Positions 34,835-43,118 of a stretch of DNA of 64,000 nucleotides are shown here, in pieces. The notes under the pieces are model-generated. The model did not search any database and was not told where the DNA came from. It worked only from the letters and a program-made list of their open reading frames with translations. A program made the translations under genes and the position numbers. Within the stretch, counting starts at the first letter, position 1, and every line of letters starts with the position of its first letter. The DNA comes from Amphritea opalescens (GTDB lineage: Bacteria; Pseudomonadota; Gammaproteobacteria; Pseudomonadales; Balneatricaceae): assembly GCF_003957515.1 (NCBI RefSeq), contig NZ_RQXW01000002.1, forward strand, positions 62,001-126,000, read 5' to 3'.

Positions 34835-36557
34835 GCTGATAACCGTGTTCTAGTAGGTAGACAAACTCTTCGTAGGGAATCGGTTTGCTATATAGGTAGC
34901 CTTGGGCTTGATGGCAGCCATAGCGGGAAAGGAAGTTGAGTTGTTGCTTGGTTTCGACCCCTTCGGCAATAATCTCTTTATTGAGGCTATGGGCCAAGCG
35001 AATTAGGGCTTTAACAATTTCACGATCATCGGTGTTTGTCATCACACCTGAAACGAAAGAGCGATCAATTTTCAGGCTGCTGATGGGTAGCTTCTGCAGT
35101 AGTGAGAATGAAGAGTAGCCGGTGCCAAAGTCATCCAGTGAAAAGTTGATGCCTAACGTGTGCAGCTCTTCGATACCTTCCTGTACATGAACTTCGTTAT
35201 TGAACAGCGCGGATTCGGTGAGTTCAAATTCGAGAATAGAGGTATCAATCGTGTACTTATTGATCAGTCGTTGAATCGTCCGGCAGAGATAGCTGTCCTG
35301 AAATTGGCGGAAGGAAAGATTTACACTCAGTCGTTCAATGCTGAGGCCGCTGGCGGCTATTCGTTGGAGGTCTTGTCCTGCTTGTTGAATTACCCAATAG
35401 CCAATAGGGACGATCAGCCCTGTACGTTCCGCGGTTGGTATAAAGGCGTCGGGATAGATCAACCCTTTTTCGGGATGTCGCCAGCGAATTAAGCCTTCAG
35501 CACCAATAATATTACCGCTCGCAATATCGATACGTGGCTGATAGAAGAGCTCAAATTCATTTCGACGGATGGCGTTAATCAGTTCCGGCTCGATGGCGAT
35601 ATGGGATTGGTCTTTGGGGTGTTCTTGCCGGTCGAAGATGACATAGCTGCAGCAGCTTTTCTCTTTCGCCTTGATTCTCGCCAATGTGGCTTGATTAATC
35701 AGGGTGTCGATTTCGTAGTGTTGCTCTGGCGCGAGGGCGACGCCTATGCTGCAAGGGAGAATGACTTCTACATCTGGGTAGGTATAGGGCTGGGTCAGGC
35801 TATGAATAATCTGCTTACACAGTTGCGTGCTCTGTTGGGTAAGGTGTTCACGGCTATCGGCACCCTGTAGCAGAATAAATTCATCGTTTCCCTGTCGGCA
35901 GGTGAGTCCGGGTGACAATTTTGTCAGCCTTTGGCTCATCTCTTTAACAACAAGATCACCGGCGGTATAGCCATTTAGATTATTAAAGCGCCTAAAACCA
36001 TCCAGATCGACACTGATCAGTGCGAAATGCTGAACGGTTGCGGGCTTTTTTGATGATTTGAGTTGTTCCCCCAGTTCTTTATAAAATTGCTGACGATTCA
36101 TCATGCCCGTGAGTGGATCAAGCTGGTTCAGGCGCTCGATCTCGGTACGGTATTGGTAAACCTTGAGATTATAGCGGAGCACTCTTTGCAATATCTCATC
36201 GGTACATTCAGCGGTGGAGATAAAATCGTTTGCTCGCCACAGCATCGACTCATCGATGCGAGTGGTGTCGATCTTATCGTCAAACAGAATGATCGGAATC
36301 ATCGGATATAATTGACGCAGATAGTGCAGCTCAGAGAGGGCGTTGGTGTCGGTATAACAGGTATGTAAGAAAATCAGCTGGCAATCCGTTCGTGCCAGTA
36401 GCTCTGAAGCTTGATCGAAGCTGCATTGCCTGGAGGTGCATTGATGCCGCTGCAACAGATCGACCATTTTAGAGGTATCAATCCCGCAGCTGTCAATGAT
36501 AAGACATTCTGGGTTGTTTGAAGCTACAGACAACATATCAAATACACTAGAGAGCAA
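34806..36557 (-). CDS. Receiver-like GGDEF-EAL protein, probable c-di-GMP phosphodiesterase
   Basis: The 583-residue protein has a receiver-like N-terminus (15-125, CLIIDSCGIDTSKM, LIFLHTCYTD; the usual phospho-Asp is not obvious). A GGDEF domain follows with LDPLTGMMNRQQFYKE and signature CRQGNDEFILL, where the first Gly of GGDEF is kept but the second is Asn. EAL (320-575) keeps EGLIRWRHP, LDDFGTGYSSFSLLQKLPISSLKID and IAEGVET, so it is probably an active phosphodiesterase. The start is uncertain: the frame opens at a TTG (36557), the next ATG is at 36536, and a well-placed ribosome site serves a 15-codon overlapping frame instead. It is soluble. Confidence 0.85.
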   Translation of the reverse strand: MLSSVFDMLSVASNNPECLIIDSCGIDTSKMVDLLQRHQCTSRQCSFDQASELLARTDCQLIFLHTCYTDTNALSELHYLRQLYPMIPIILFDDKIDTTRIDESMLWRANDFISTAECTDEILQRVLRYNLKVYQYRTEIERLNQLDPLTGMMNRQQFYKELGEQLKSSKKPATVQHFALISVDLDGFRRFNNLNGYTAGDLVVKEMSQRLTKLSPGLTCRQGNDEFILLQGADSREHLTQQSTQLCKQIIHSLTQPYTYPDVEVILPCSIGVALAPEQHYEIDTLINQATLARIKAKEKSCCSYVIFDRQEHPKDQSHIAIEPELINAIRRNEFELFYQPRIDIASGNIIGAEGLIRWRHPEKGLIYPDAFIPTAERTGLIVPIGYWVIQQAGQDLQRIAASGLSIERLSVNLSFRQFQDSYLCRTIQRLINKYTIDTSILEFELTESALFNNEVHVQEGIEELHTLGINFSLDDFGTGYSSFSLLQKLPISSLKIDRSFVSGVMTNTDDREIVKALIRLAHSLNKEIIAEGVETKQQLNFLSRYGCHQAQGYLYSKPIPYEEFVYLLEHGYQLKEESAATQ

Positions 36558-36797
36558 ACTACCATGTTCATTCCCCCCTATTTACTACTGATAAGACAAT
36601 TCATTCCATGCGATAATTGTCTCCCTGTAAGCGACTAAAGAGTAACACGCAAATTTTGAGAGTTAAACGTTTGTTTGGTTGTTTATTGCTTTAAAAACAA
36701 TAAATTACCGTGTTTTTAATGCTTTTTTATAAAAGTTTAACATAATGCTATCGGCCGCCTACAGGCAAAACTTTAGCCTTCAGAGTTAATATTTAAC

Positions 36798-38813
36798 ATG
36801 TCGAGACTTAATCCGAAGCAGCGGGAAGCCGTAGATTATATTAGCGGACCGCTTTTGGTGTTGGCTGGCGCAGGTTCCGGTAAGACCAGCGTGATTACCC
36901 GTAAAATTGCCTACCTGATCGAGAGTTGTGGTATCAAAGCCCATAATATTGCGGCGGTGACCTTTACTAATAAGGCGTCTCGCGAAATGAAAGAGCGGGT
37001 TAATTCGTTGGTTAAAGGCAAAGCCACTCGGGGGTTAACCGTCTCAACGTTTCATAACTTGGGGCTGACTATTATTCGCAAAGAGCTTAAAACCCTAGGT
37101 TTTAAATCCGGTTTTTCGCTGTTTGATGATCAAGACAGTAAAGCGCTGTTAAAGAGCTTGCTGCTGCACCATGAAGAAGAAACCGATCAGGTTGACTCCA
37201 TTCAGCATACGATCTCCAATTGGAAGAACGATATGCTGGGGCCAGATCAGGCGTTGGCGAGTGCCGAAGGGCCCGCTGAGGTTCTCGCGGCCCGTGCCTA
37301 TGAAGCCTACCAAAAGAGTCTTAAAGCCTATAATGCGGTGGATTTTGATGATCTGATTCTGTTGCCGGTGCAGCTATTTATCCAACACCCAGAGATTCTT
37401 GAACGTTGGCAAAATAAGATTCGTTATCTGTTAGTCGATGAGTATCAAGATACCAACGTCACGCAATACTTATTGGTAAAAATGCTCGTGGGGACACGGG
37501 GGATGCTGACGGTTGTGGGTGACGATGATCAGTCGATCTATTCTTGGCGGGGTGCGCGGCCGGAAAACTTAGTGCAGCTGCAGGATGACTTTCCTTCGTT
37601 GAAAGTGGTTAAGCTGGAGCAAAACTACCGCTCGACCGGGCGTATTCTAAAAGCGGCCAACACGGTTATTGCGAATAACCCCCACGTGTTTGATAAAACG
37701 CTGTGGAGTGATATGGGGTTTGGTGACCCACTGCGGGTAGTCTTTACCCGTAATGAAGATGGTGAGTGTGAACGCATTGCCACTGAGATCTTAGATCTGC
37801 ATCTGCGTAAACGGTATCAGTTCAAAGACTTTGCGATCCTTTATCGCGGTAACCACCAGGCTCGATTACTCGAATTGAAGCTACAAAGTTATCAAGTGCC
37901 TTATAAGCTCAACGGCGGAACCTCTTTTTTTGGTCGCGCTGAGATTAAAGACATCATGTCCTATATGAAGGTGCTGGTGAATCCTGATGATGATAATGCC
38001 TTCCTGCGGATCATTAACCTGCCTCGGCGAGAGATCGGTCATACAACGCTGCAAGGGCTGGGCGAATATGCCACCGAACGGGCGACTAGTCTGTTCAATG
38101 CCTGTAGTGAGCTAGGGTTGGAGCAGATATTGAAACCCGCTCAAGTTGAGCGGTTGCGGCGGTTTAAAAACTGGCTGGAAAGCATCTATCAGCAGTGCGA
38201 ACAGGGCGACCCGATCGATGCGGTGCGCAAGATGATAGAAGATATCGATTTTGCTGGCTGGATTGCGCAGAACAGTTCCAGCGATACGGTGGCCGAGCGA
38301 CGGATGCAGAACGTCTGGATACTGGTGGATTCTCTACGGAATACGCTGGAGCGTCTGCAAGAAGATGACCCAGATGCCGGTATTCGTGAGGCGATTGCAC
38401 GCCTGATTCTGATGGATATCATGGAGCGGCAGGAGGAGGAAGATGATTCTGACCGAGTGCAACTGATGACGCTACATGCATCTAAGGGGCTGGAGTTTGA
38501 TCATGTCTATCTGATGGGTATGGAAGAGGAGATCCTGCCGCACCGTAACAGTATCGAAAATGGCGATATTGAAGAGGAGCGGCGACTGGCCTATGTCGGC
38601 ATCACGCGGGCAAAAAAGACATTAACGATGACGTTAGCGCGCAAACGAAAGCAGTTTGGTGAACTAATTGATTGTCAGCCTAGTCGCTTTTTGGATGAGC
38701 TACCAGAAGACGATCTAGAGTATGAAGGGCGAGGCGAGGTCTGCGAGGCCACGAATAAAGCTCGTGGTAATGCCACCTTGAGTGGTTTGCGTGGTTTATT
38801 GGATGATCTGTAA
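36798..38813 (+). CDS. rep: ATP-dependent DNA helicase Rep
   Basis: The 671-residue superfamily 1A helicase opens with LNPKQREAVDYISGPLLVLAGAGSGKTSVITRKI, which carries Walker A. Motif II is in LLVDEYQDTN near 215, motif III in VVGDDDQSIYSWRGA near 241, motif IV in VKLEQNYRST near 272, and motifs V-VI in LMTLHASKGLEFDHVYLMG and ERRLAYVGITRAKKTL near 555-610. Rep moves 3' to 5' on single-stranded DNA and clears proteins ahead of the replication fork. The Rep type is supported by length and the LNPKQREAV start. A bidirectional terminator follows at 38832. Confidence 0.95.
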   Translation: MSRLNPKQREAVDYISGPLLVLAGAGSGKTSVITRKIAYLIESCGIKAHNIAAVTFTNKASREMKERVNSLVKGKATRGLTVSTFHNLGLTIIRKELKTLGFKSGFSLFDDQDSKALLKSLLLHHEEETDQVDSIQHTISNWKNDMLGPDQALASAEGPAEVLAARAYEAYQKSLKAYNAVDFDDLILLPVQLFIQHPEILERWQNKIRYLLVDEYQDTNVTQYLLVKMLVGTRGMLTVVGDDDQSIYSWRGARPENLVQLQDDFPSLKVVKLEQNYRSTGRILKAANTVIANNPHVFDKTLWSDMGFGDPLRVVFTRNEDGECERIATEILDLHLRKRYQFKDFAILYRGNHQARLLELKLQSYQVPYKLNGGTSFFGRAEIKDIMSYMKVLVNPDDDNAFLRIINLPRREIGHTTLQGLGEYATERATSLFNACSELGLEQILKPAQVERLRRFKNWLESIYQQCEQGDPIDAVRKMIEDIDFAGWIAQNSSSDTVAERRMQNVWILVDSLRNTLERLQEDDPDAGIREAIARLILMDIMERQEEEDDSDRVQLMTLHASKGLEFDHVYLMGMEEEILPHRNSIENGDIEEERRLAYVGITRAKKTLTMTLARKRKQFGELIDCQPSRFLDELPEDDLEYEGRGEVCEATNKARGNATLSGLRGLLDDL

Positions 38814-38831
38814 CAGCGAAATTTAAGCCAT

Positions 38832-38859
38832 AAAAAAGGCCGCATCAGCGGCCTTTTTT
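38832..38859. terminator. Bidirectional terminator between rep and cytochrome c
   Basis: A 6-bp GGCCGC/GCGGCC stem with an ATCA loop is flanked by six A and six T residues, so it can end both the rep and the convergent cytochrome transcripts. Confidence 0.92.
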
Positions 38860-38874
38860 ACGATAGCTCAAATA

Positions 38875-39297
38875 TTACTTTGCGCTGTCGACCATGTATT
38901 GTACAGCGGCTTGGATTTCATCGTCAGAGCAGGCAGCACAGGTACCACGAGGTGGCATTGCATTAAAGCCGTTCAGGGCGCTATGCATCAGTGTTTCCAT
39001 GCCTTTAGCGGCACGTTCAGTCCAGTCACTAGTACCAAACTTAGGTGCGCCCAGTACGCCAGTAGAGTGACAAGCAGTACAGCTAGCGTTGTAAACGTCT
39101 GATCCAGAACGCGCAGCAGCTGAAGCTGAAGGCGCTGGAGCGCTAGCGCATGCGTCGCCTTCGACACAGACAGAACCAACTTTTTGGATGCGCTCTATAA
39201 GGGCATCGTTATCGGTGTTGGCCATCGTTGAAGTGGCCAGAAAACCCAGCACTACGGCAAACAGGGTAGAAATAGCTTTGGCAGCAAATTTACTCAC
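38875..39297 (-). CDS. Cytochrome c5-type c-type cytochrome
   Basis: The 140-residue precursor has a signal peptide (STLFAVVLGFLATSTMA), an Ala/Ser-rich linker near residues 50-65 and one heme-binding CTACH near 74. A distal axial Met follows in FNAMPPRGTCAACSDDE near 115, together with the extra CAAC pair typical of cytochrome c5. It carries electrons in the periplasm, probably to a terminal oxidase. The start is taken as GTG at 39297, with GAGG eight bases upstream; the frame is open further to 39438 but that part is not signal-like. It lies next to rep, as I recall for Pseudomonas. Confidence 0.88.
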   Translation of the reverse strand: MSKFAAKAISTLFAVVLGFLATSTMANTDNDALIERIQKVGSVCVEGDACASAPAPSASAAARSGSDVYNASCTACHSTGVLGAPKFGTSDWTERAAKGMETLMHSALNGFNAMPPRGTCAACSDDEIQAAVQYMVDSAK

Positions 39298-39711
39298 AGT
39301 CACGACCTCATCATCGCTAATTTTAAAAACGGGTAGCTGCAGGGACGTCTCTAACAGACTGGTTACAGCGTTTATAAATGTATATCGGCCGGCATTATAG
39401 CGGTAATTACCCACAACGAAAATGGGTGTAGGGCTCATCAGGACTAAATAATTGGCAGCAGGGCGCTAAAAAAGGGCAGAAGGCTGAATTAAATGGGCTT
39501 TTGACTGGCTAGAATGGGCTTTTTGGTGTTTTATATACGGATAGGATTTTTTATCTTCAACTTATCCCCGCGGACTGTAAATCAGTCGGTAGTCGCGTGA
39601 CTTCAAGACCGTAAAAGGATTTATTATGGTGATGGGTTTCGTTTTTTTGCAAGAGCGCTTGTCCTCTGCTGCTTTCTTATGCCGACATAGCCGATTAACT
39701 GGGATATTTTG
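39298..39711. other. Intergenic region, cytochrome c5 to GGDEF-EAL gene
   Basis: The 414 bases are A/T-rich with no gene I can support. A stretch at 39568-39618 has short inverted repeats reminiscent of a tRNA arm (GACTGTAAATCAGTC) but does not fold as a tRNA. No known riboswitch is recognisable. The promoters of both divergent genes must lie here. Confidence 0.5.
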
Positions 39712-41823
39712 ATGTCTCAGCGATCTTCTGTTTCCGTTACCCGCCGACTGCATCGTCTATTTGTCACTTCCGTTGCCGTCGTGTTATTGATTACCGGTTT
39801 GGTTGTGCTTAGTTTTGAGCTGTTTCACAACCGTAATCTGATGATTGACAGGGCACATGTTTTCTCTGAGCTTTCCGCCCCTCACTTAGCTAATGTATTG
39901 GCGGCCGGCGCATCTCCTGTATCGACCACCGCGTTATTGGATAGTTACTTTTCTGAACCCAACCTATTGGGCGTCTACGTTTACCGAACGGATGGTTCGG
40001 AATTTATTCGAGCGGTTAAAAGCGAACTTGATCAGCCGCTGCCGACGCCCTCATTCCCGCTTCGGACGGGGCTAAAAGAGGGCCATCAAATTAGTTTCGA
40101 TCTATTTGAATACAGCGTACCGATTAGATATCAGGGTGAGCTGGTCGGGCAGATTTATCTGCAATATGGCTTGGCGGCTATCGAGCAGCAGATGTTAGTT
40201 TATCTATTATTTGGTTTGGTGCTTTATGGCTTATCTCTGTTAGGGGTGTCGCTACTCTCCAAGCGGATACAACGGGGCATTTCTGAACCTGTCGACGAGA
40301 TACTCAGGGCTATGGAGGAGGTGACGGTTCAGAAAAACTATGCGTTAACGCTTCCCGAAAGAGGCGGCAAAGGGGAGTTGCACGAACTGATCCGTGGTTT
40401 TAATCGTATGCTAGAGCAGATTAATAAAACGGCATCGGAACTGAAGTCGCACCAAGAAGCGATCGAACAGCATGTCTATTTTGATCCGTTAACAGGTTTA
40501 GCTAATCGCCGCATGTTGATACAGCGTATGGAACAAGAGGTGATGCGGGCGAAACGATCGGGGCAGATAGGGGCCTTGGTCTATTTAGATTTAGATCACT
40601 TTAAAACGATCAATGATTCACTGGGCCATAATGTCGGCGATGCGGTGTTAAATAGTGTTGCCGCACGCATACGTTCATCCGTTCGAAAAGCAGATACGCC
40701 CGCCCGGTTGGGTGGCGATGAGTTTGTTGTACTGCTACCCGATCTTGGCAAGACGGAATCAGCCGCGACCCATAATGCGCTCAGTATTGCCGAAAAAATT
40801 CGTCAAGGGATTTCTACTTCCCATCAGATTGATGGGCGGGATCTACATGTAACGCCGAGTATCGGGATCGCGCTGTTTGATGGGGAGAAAAATGAGCTTG
40901 AAAATCTCTTGATGCAAGCGGATTTGGCGATGTATCGGGCTAAAGAAGAGGGGCGCAACCAAGTGCGCTTTTTCCTTGAGCAGATGCAAGAACATGCTGA
41001 CCGGCGTCAGCAGGTTGAAGAGAACCTGAGGCAGGCGATCAAAGACGATAAGTTGTTTGTTTGTTATCAGCCGCTCGTTAAAAGTAATGGACGTATTGTC
41101 GGTGCCGAAGCACTGGTCCGTTGGGCGGATGATAACAGCGGTCTGATCAATCCATCAGCCTTTATACCGATTGCCGAGATGACCGATCTGATCTGTAGTG
41201 TGGGTCAATGGGTGTTAACCGACGTCTGTAAGCAGATGGCGGAGTGGGAGCGGCAAGGTAAAAAATTGGTCGTCTCTGTCAATATCAGTCCTCGCGAGTT
41301 TCAGCAAAGTGACTTTGTTGAGCAGGTGCAAGATATTGTGCTGGGTACTGGTGTTAGGGCGGAGTATTTGGTCTTTGAGCTAACAGAAGGGATTTTGTTA
41401 AATCATATCGAGGCGGTGAAAACGAAAATGCAGCGCCTTTCCCAGCTAGGTATTCGCTTCTCCTTGGACGACTTTGGTACAGGTTACTCTTCGCTGCAGT
41501 ACTTAAAGCAGTTGCCTTTGGATACCTTAAAAATCGATCAGTCTTTCGTTCAGGATATTACGACCGACAGCAGTGATGCCACGATCGTCTCTACTATTAT
41601 TGCGATGGCCCAAACCTTGGGTATCAACGTGGTCGCCGAAGGGGTAGAGAAGCGCGAAGAGCTGGAATATCTTGAGCACTGGGGTTGTCGATTATTTCAG
41701 GGGTTCTATTTCAGTCGTGCGGTACGGGCAAAACGGATGGGAGCGCTGATTCCTGAGGCGGGTGAAAATCAACTGCGGGAAGTGCCGATAACCTCGTATA
41801 AGAAGCATCAGTTTACTAATTAA
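39712..41823 (+). CDS. Membrane CHASE8/HAMP-like GGDEF-EAL c-di-GMP protein
   Basis: The 703-residue protein has two membrane helices (about 18-40, LFVTSVAVVLLITGLVVLSF, and 160-180) around a periplasmic sensor that may be of the CHASE8 type. A HAMP linker (190-245) follows, then GGDEF with LTGLANRRMLIQRM and the intact RLGGDEFVVLLP near 340. EAL keeps GAEALVRWAD, NISPREFQ, LDDFGTGYSSLQYLKQLPLDTLKID and VAEGVEKREELEYL. Both enzyme sites look competent. It could set local c-di-GMP in response to an external signal. The ATG at 39712 has GGGA upstream. Confidence 0.9.
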   Translation: MSQRSSVSVTRRLHRLFVTSVAVVLLITGLVVLSFELFHNRNLMIDRAHVFSELSAPHLANVLAAGASPVSTTALLDSYFSEPNLLGVYVYRTDGSEFIRAVKSELDQPLPTPSFPLRTGLKEGHQISFDLFEYSVPIRYQGELVGQIYLQYGLAAIEQQMLVYLLFGLVLYGLSLLGVSLLSKRIQRGISEPVDEILRAMEEVTVQKNYALTLPERGGKGELHELIRGFNRMLEQINKTASELKSHQEAIEQHVYFDPLTGLANRRMLIQRMEQEVMRAKRSGQIGALVYLDLDHFKTINDSLGHNVGDAVLNSVAARIRSSVRKADTPARLGGDEFVVLLPDLGKTESAATHNALSIAEKIRQGISTSHQIDGRDLHVTPSIGIALFDGEKNELENLLMQADLAMYRAKEEGRNQVRFFLEQMQEHADRRQQVEENLRQAIKDDKLFVCYQPLVKSNGRIVGAEALVRWADDNSGLINPSAFIPIAEMTDLICSVGQWVLTDVCKQMAEWERQGKKLVVSVNISPREFQQSDFVEQVQDIVLGTGVRAEYLVFELTEGILLNHIEAVKTKMQRLSQLGIRFSLDDFGTGYSSLQYLKQLPLDTLKIDQSFVQDITTDSSDATIVSTIIAMAQTLGINVVAEGVEKREELEYLEHWGCRLFQGFYFSRAVRAKRMGALIPEAGENQLREVPITSYKKHQFTN

Positions 41824-41898
41824 GTTTGGCGATTATTCCGTGATCCTGAAGCATCAATCATTGCCGAGCAGAATGATTGACAAATTTTGTTTTAGCGA

Positions 41899-41927
41899 TA
41901 GACAGTACTTCACTAGATCGGTAATAT
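41899..41927 (+). promoter_or_regulatory. Probable promoter of the tRNA cluster
   Basis: TAGACA (-35) and TAATAT (-10) are 17 bases apart. A GC-rich stretch (GCCCTC) follows the -10 region, as is common for stable-RNA promoters. The first tRNA starts 30 bases downstream. Confidence 0.5.
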
Positions 41928-41956
41928 ACACGCCCTCATCATCACTGATGAATAGT

Positions 41957-42033
41957 GCGCCTGTAGCTCAGCTGGATAGAGTAGCAGGTTCCGATCCTGT
42001 TGGTCGGGGGTTCGAATCCCTCCAGGCGCACCA
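41957..42033 (+). tRNA. tRNA-Arg (CCG)
   Basis: The 77-base cloverleaf has a perfect 7-bp acceptor stem (GCGCCTG/CAGGCGC), anticodon stem GCAGG/CCTGT, loop TTCCGAT with anticodon CCG, T-loop TTCGAAT and an encoded CCA. Its last 19 bases and 49 bases downstream are repeated at 42185-42252. Confidence 0.95.
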
Positions 42034-42082
42034 AATTTTGTTAAGAACTGGCGGTATTTACTTACTAATAGCTTTTAATAAA
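42015..42082 (+). repeat. tRNA-Arg 3' end plus flank, direct repeat copy 1
   Basis: It starts in the T-arm of tRNA-Arg (AATCCCTCCAGGCGCACCA) and continues through the A/T-rich flank to TTTTAATAAA. The second copy at 42185-42252 is identical over the tRNA part and differs at a few positions (about four) in the flank. Confidence 0.9.
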
Positions 42083-42089
42083 ACACTGT

Positions 42090-42183
42090 CCGCCTAGCGG
42101 GTGAGAACCCTCGATGGGGTTTGAGCCGAGCGAAGCGAGACAATATGCCATAGGCATAGCCCGAAGGGTACGGCGTAGCCGTA
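42090..42183. repeat. Cassette of consecutive miniature hairpins
   Basis: In 94 bases there are at least five small inverted repeats in a row: CCGC-CTA-GCGG (42090-42100), AACCC/GGGTT (42106-42121), TATGCC-ATA-GGCATA (42144-42158), CCC-GAA-GGG (42160-42168) and TACGGC-GTA-GCCGTA (42169-42183). Several have 3-base loops. The cassette lies between two copies of the tRNA-Arg 3' end and codes for no protein. Confidence 0.85.
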
Positions 42184-42184
42184 T

Positions 42185-42252
42185 AATCCCTCCAGGCGCA
42201 CCAAATTTTATTAGGAACTGACGGTATTTACTTACCAATAGCTTTTAATAAA
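42185..42252 (+). repeat. tRNA-Arg 3' end plus flank, direct repeat copy 2
   Basis: It is a copy of the last 19 bases of tRNA-Arg, including CCA, plus the downstream flank, 170 bases from copy 1. The 5' part of the tRNA is absent, so it is a tRNA remnant rather than a gene. Confidence 0.9.
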
Positions 42253-42290
42253 GCGGCTAAAGGGTTTTGCTCTTTAGCCAATAATATAGT

Positions 42291-42366
<76 letters not shown>

Positions 42367-42394
42367 TTTTTCTAGTTTCTTAATTGAAACTAAA

Positions 42395-42738
42395 CCACTG
42401 CGAAGTGGTAGTTCAGTTGATTGGTATGTCTGTCACCCTTACGGAGATGATGGTCGCGGGTTCGAGTCCTGTAGTAAAGTCCACTGCGAAGTGGAAGTTC
42501 TGTTGGTTGGTATGTCTGTCACTCTTACGGAGATGATGGTCGCGGGTTCGAGTCCTGTAGTAAAGTCCACTGCGAAGTGGAAGTTCTGTTGGTTGGTATG
42601 TCTGTCACTCTTACGGAGATGATGGTCGCGGGTTCGAGTCCTGTAGTAAAGTCCACTGCGAAGTGGAAGTTCTGTTGGTTGGTATGTCTGTCACTCTTAC
42701 GGAGATGATGGTCGCGGGTTCGAGTCCTGTAGTAAAGT
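42395..42738 (+). repeat. Four 86-bp tandem tRNA-Asp-like units
   Basis: Units start at 42395, 42481, 42567 and 42653. Units 2-4 are identical and unit 1 differs at four positions. Each begins with a CCACT-GCGA-AGTGG hairpin (GNRA-type loop), then a D-arm-like GTTC…GGTTGGTAT and a T-arm GCGGGTTCGAGTCCTG as in the genuine tRNA-Asp that follows. The anticodon region is rearranged (CTGTCACTCTTACGG) and the acceptor 3' strand and CCA are missing. They read as degenerate tRNA-Asp copies, not working tRNAs. There are no spacers, so this is not a CRISPR. Confidence 0.92.
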
Positions 42739-42745
42739 CCACTGC

Positions 42746-42822
42746 GGAGTGGTAGTTCAGTTGGTTAGAATACCTGCCTGTCACGCAGGGGGTCGCGGGT
42801 TCGAGTCCCGTCCATTCCGCCA
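42746..42822 (+). tRNA. tRNA-Asp (GTC)
   Basis: The 77-base cloverleaf has acceptor GGAGTGG/CCATTCC with one G-T pair, anticodon stem CCTGC/GCAGG with loop CTGTCAC (anticodon GTC), T-arm GCGGG-TTCGAGT-CCCGT and an encoded CCA. It is the intact relative of the four preceding 86-bp units; its 5' edge shares their CCACTGCG lead. Confidence 0.95.
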
Positions 42823-42893
42823 CTTTTCAGAGAGACTGTTAGTCTGATTTAACAGTTATCTCATCCGGTTGACGATTGTTAGCCGTCTGTTAA

Positions 42894-42969
<76 letters not shown>

Positions 42970-43118
42970 TTTCCTTCCTCACTATATGCTAACGCTTTGA
43001 TTCGCTGATTGTGTCAGTGAGGCGTCTAATATAGATTTTTCATTTGTAGTAACATGTCGTTAACTTATGTCTCGTTTCATGCGTGATAATAAATCGACAA
43101 AACTCCCTTTTGGATTCA

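Noticed and set aside
39568..39618. Possible tRNA or riboswitch before the GGDEF-EAL gene at 39712
   Set aside because: Short inverted repeats are present, but no cloverleaf closes, there is no CCA, and no known c-di-GMP riboswitch core was found.
41840..42097. 85-codon plus-strand frame across tRNA-Arg
   Set aside because: It contains the complete tRNA-Arg gene and lacks any coding evidence.
42015..42252. Complete integrative element at tRNA-Arg
   Set aside because: The duplicated tRNA end looks like an att pair, but only 102 bases lie between the copies and there is no integrase, so at most a scar remains.
42395..42738. CRISPR array
   Set aside because: The repeats are 86 bp and directly abutting with no variable spacers, and they match tRNA-Asp; no cas gene is present.
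42611..42823. 70-codon minus-strand frame reading like GLEPATP
   Set aside because: It is translated from the tRNA-Asp gene and its degenerate copies; this kind of false protein is common across tRNA clusters.
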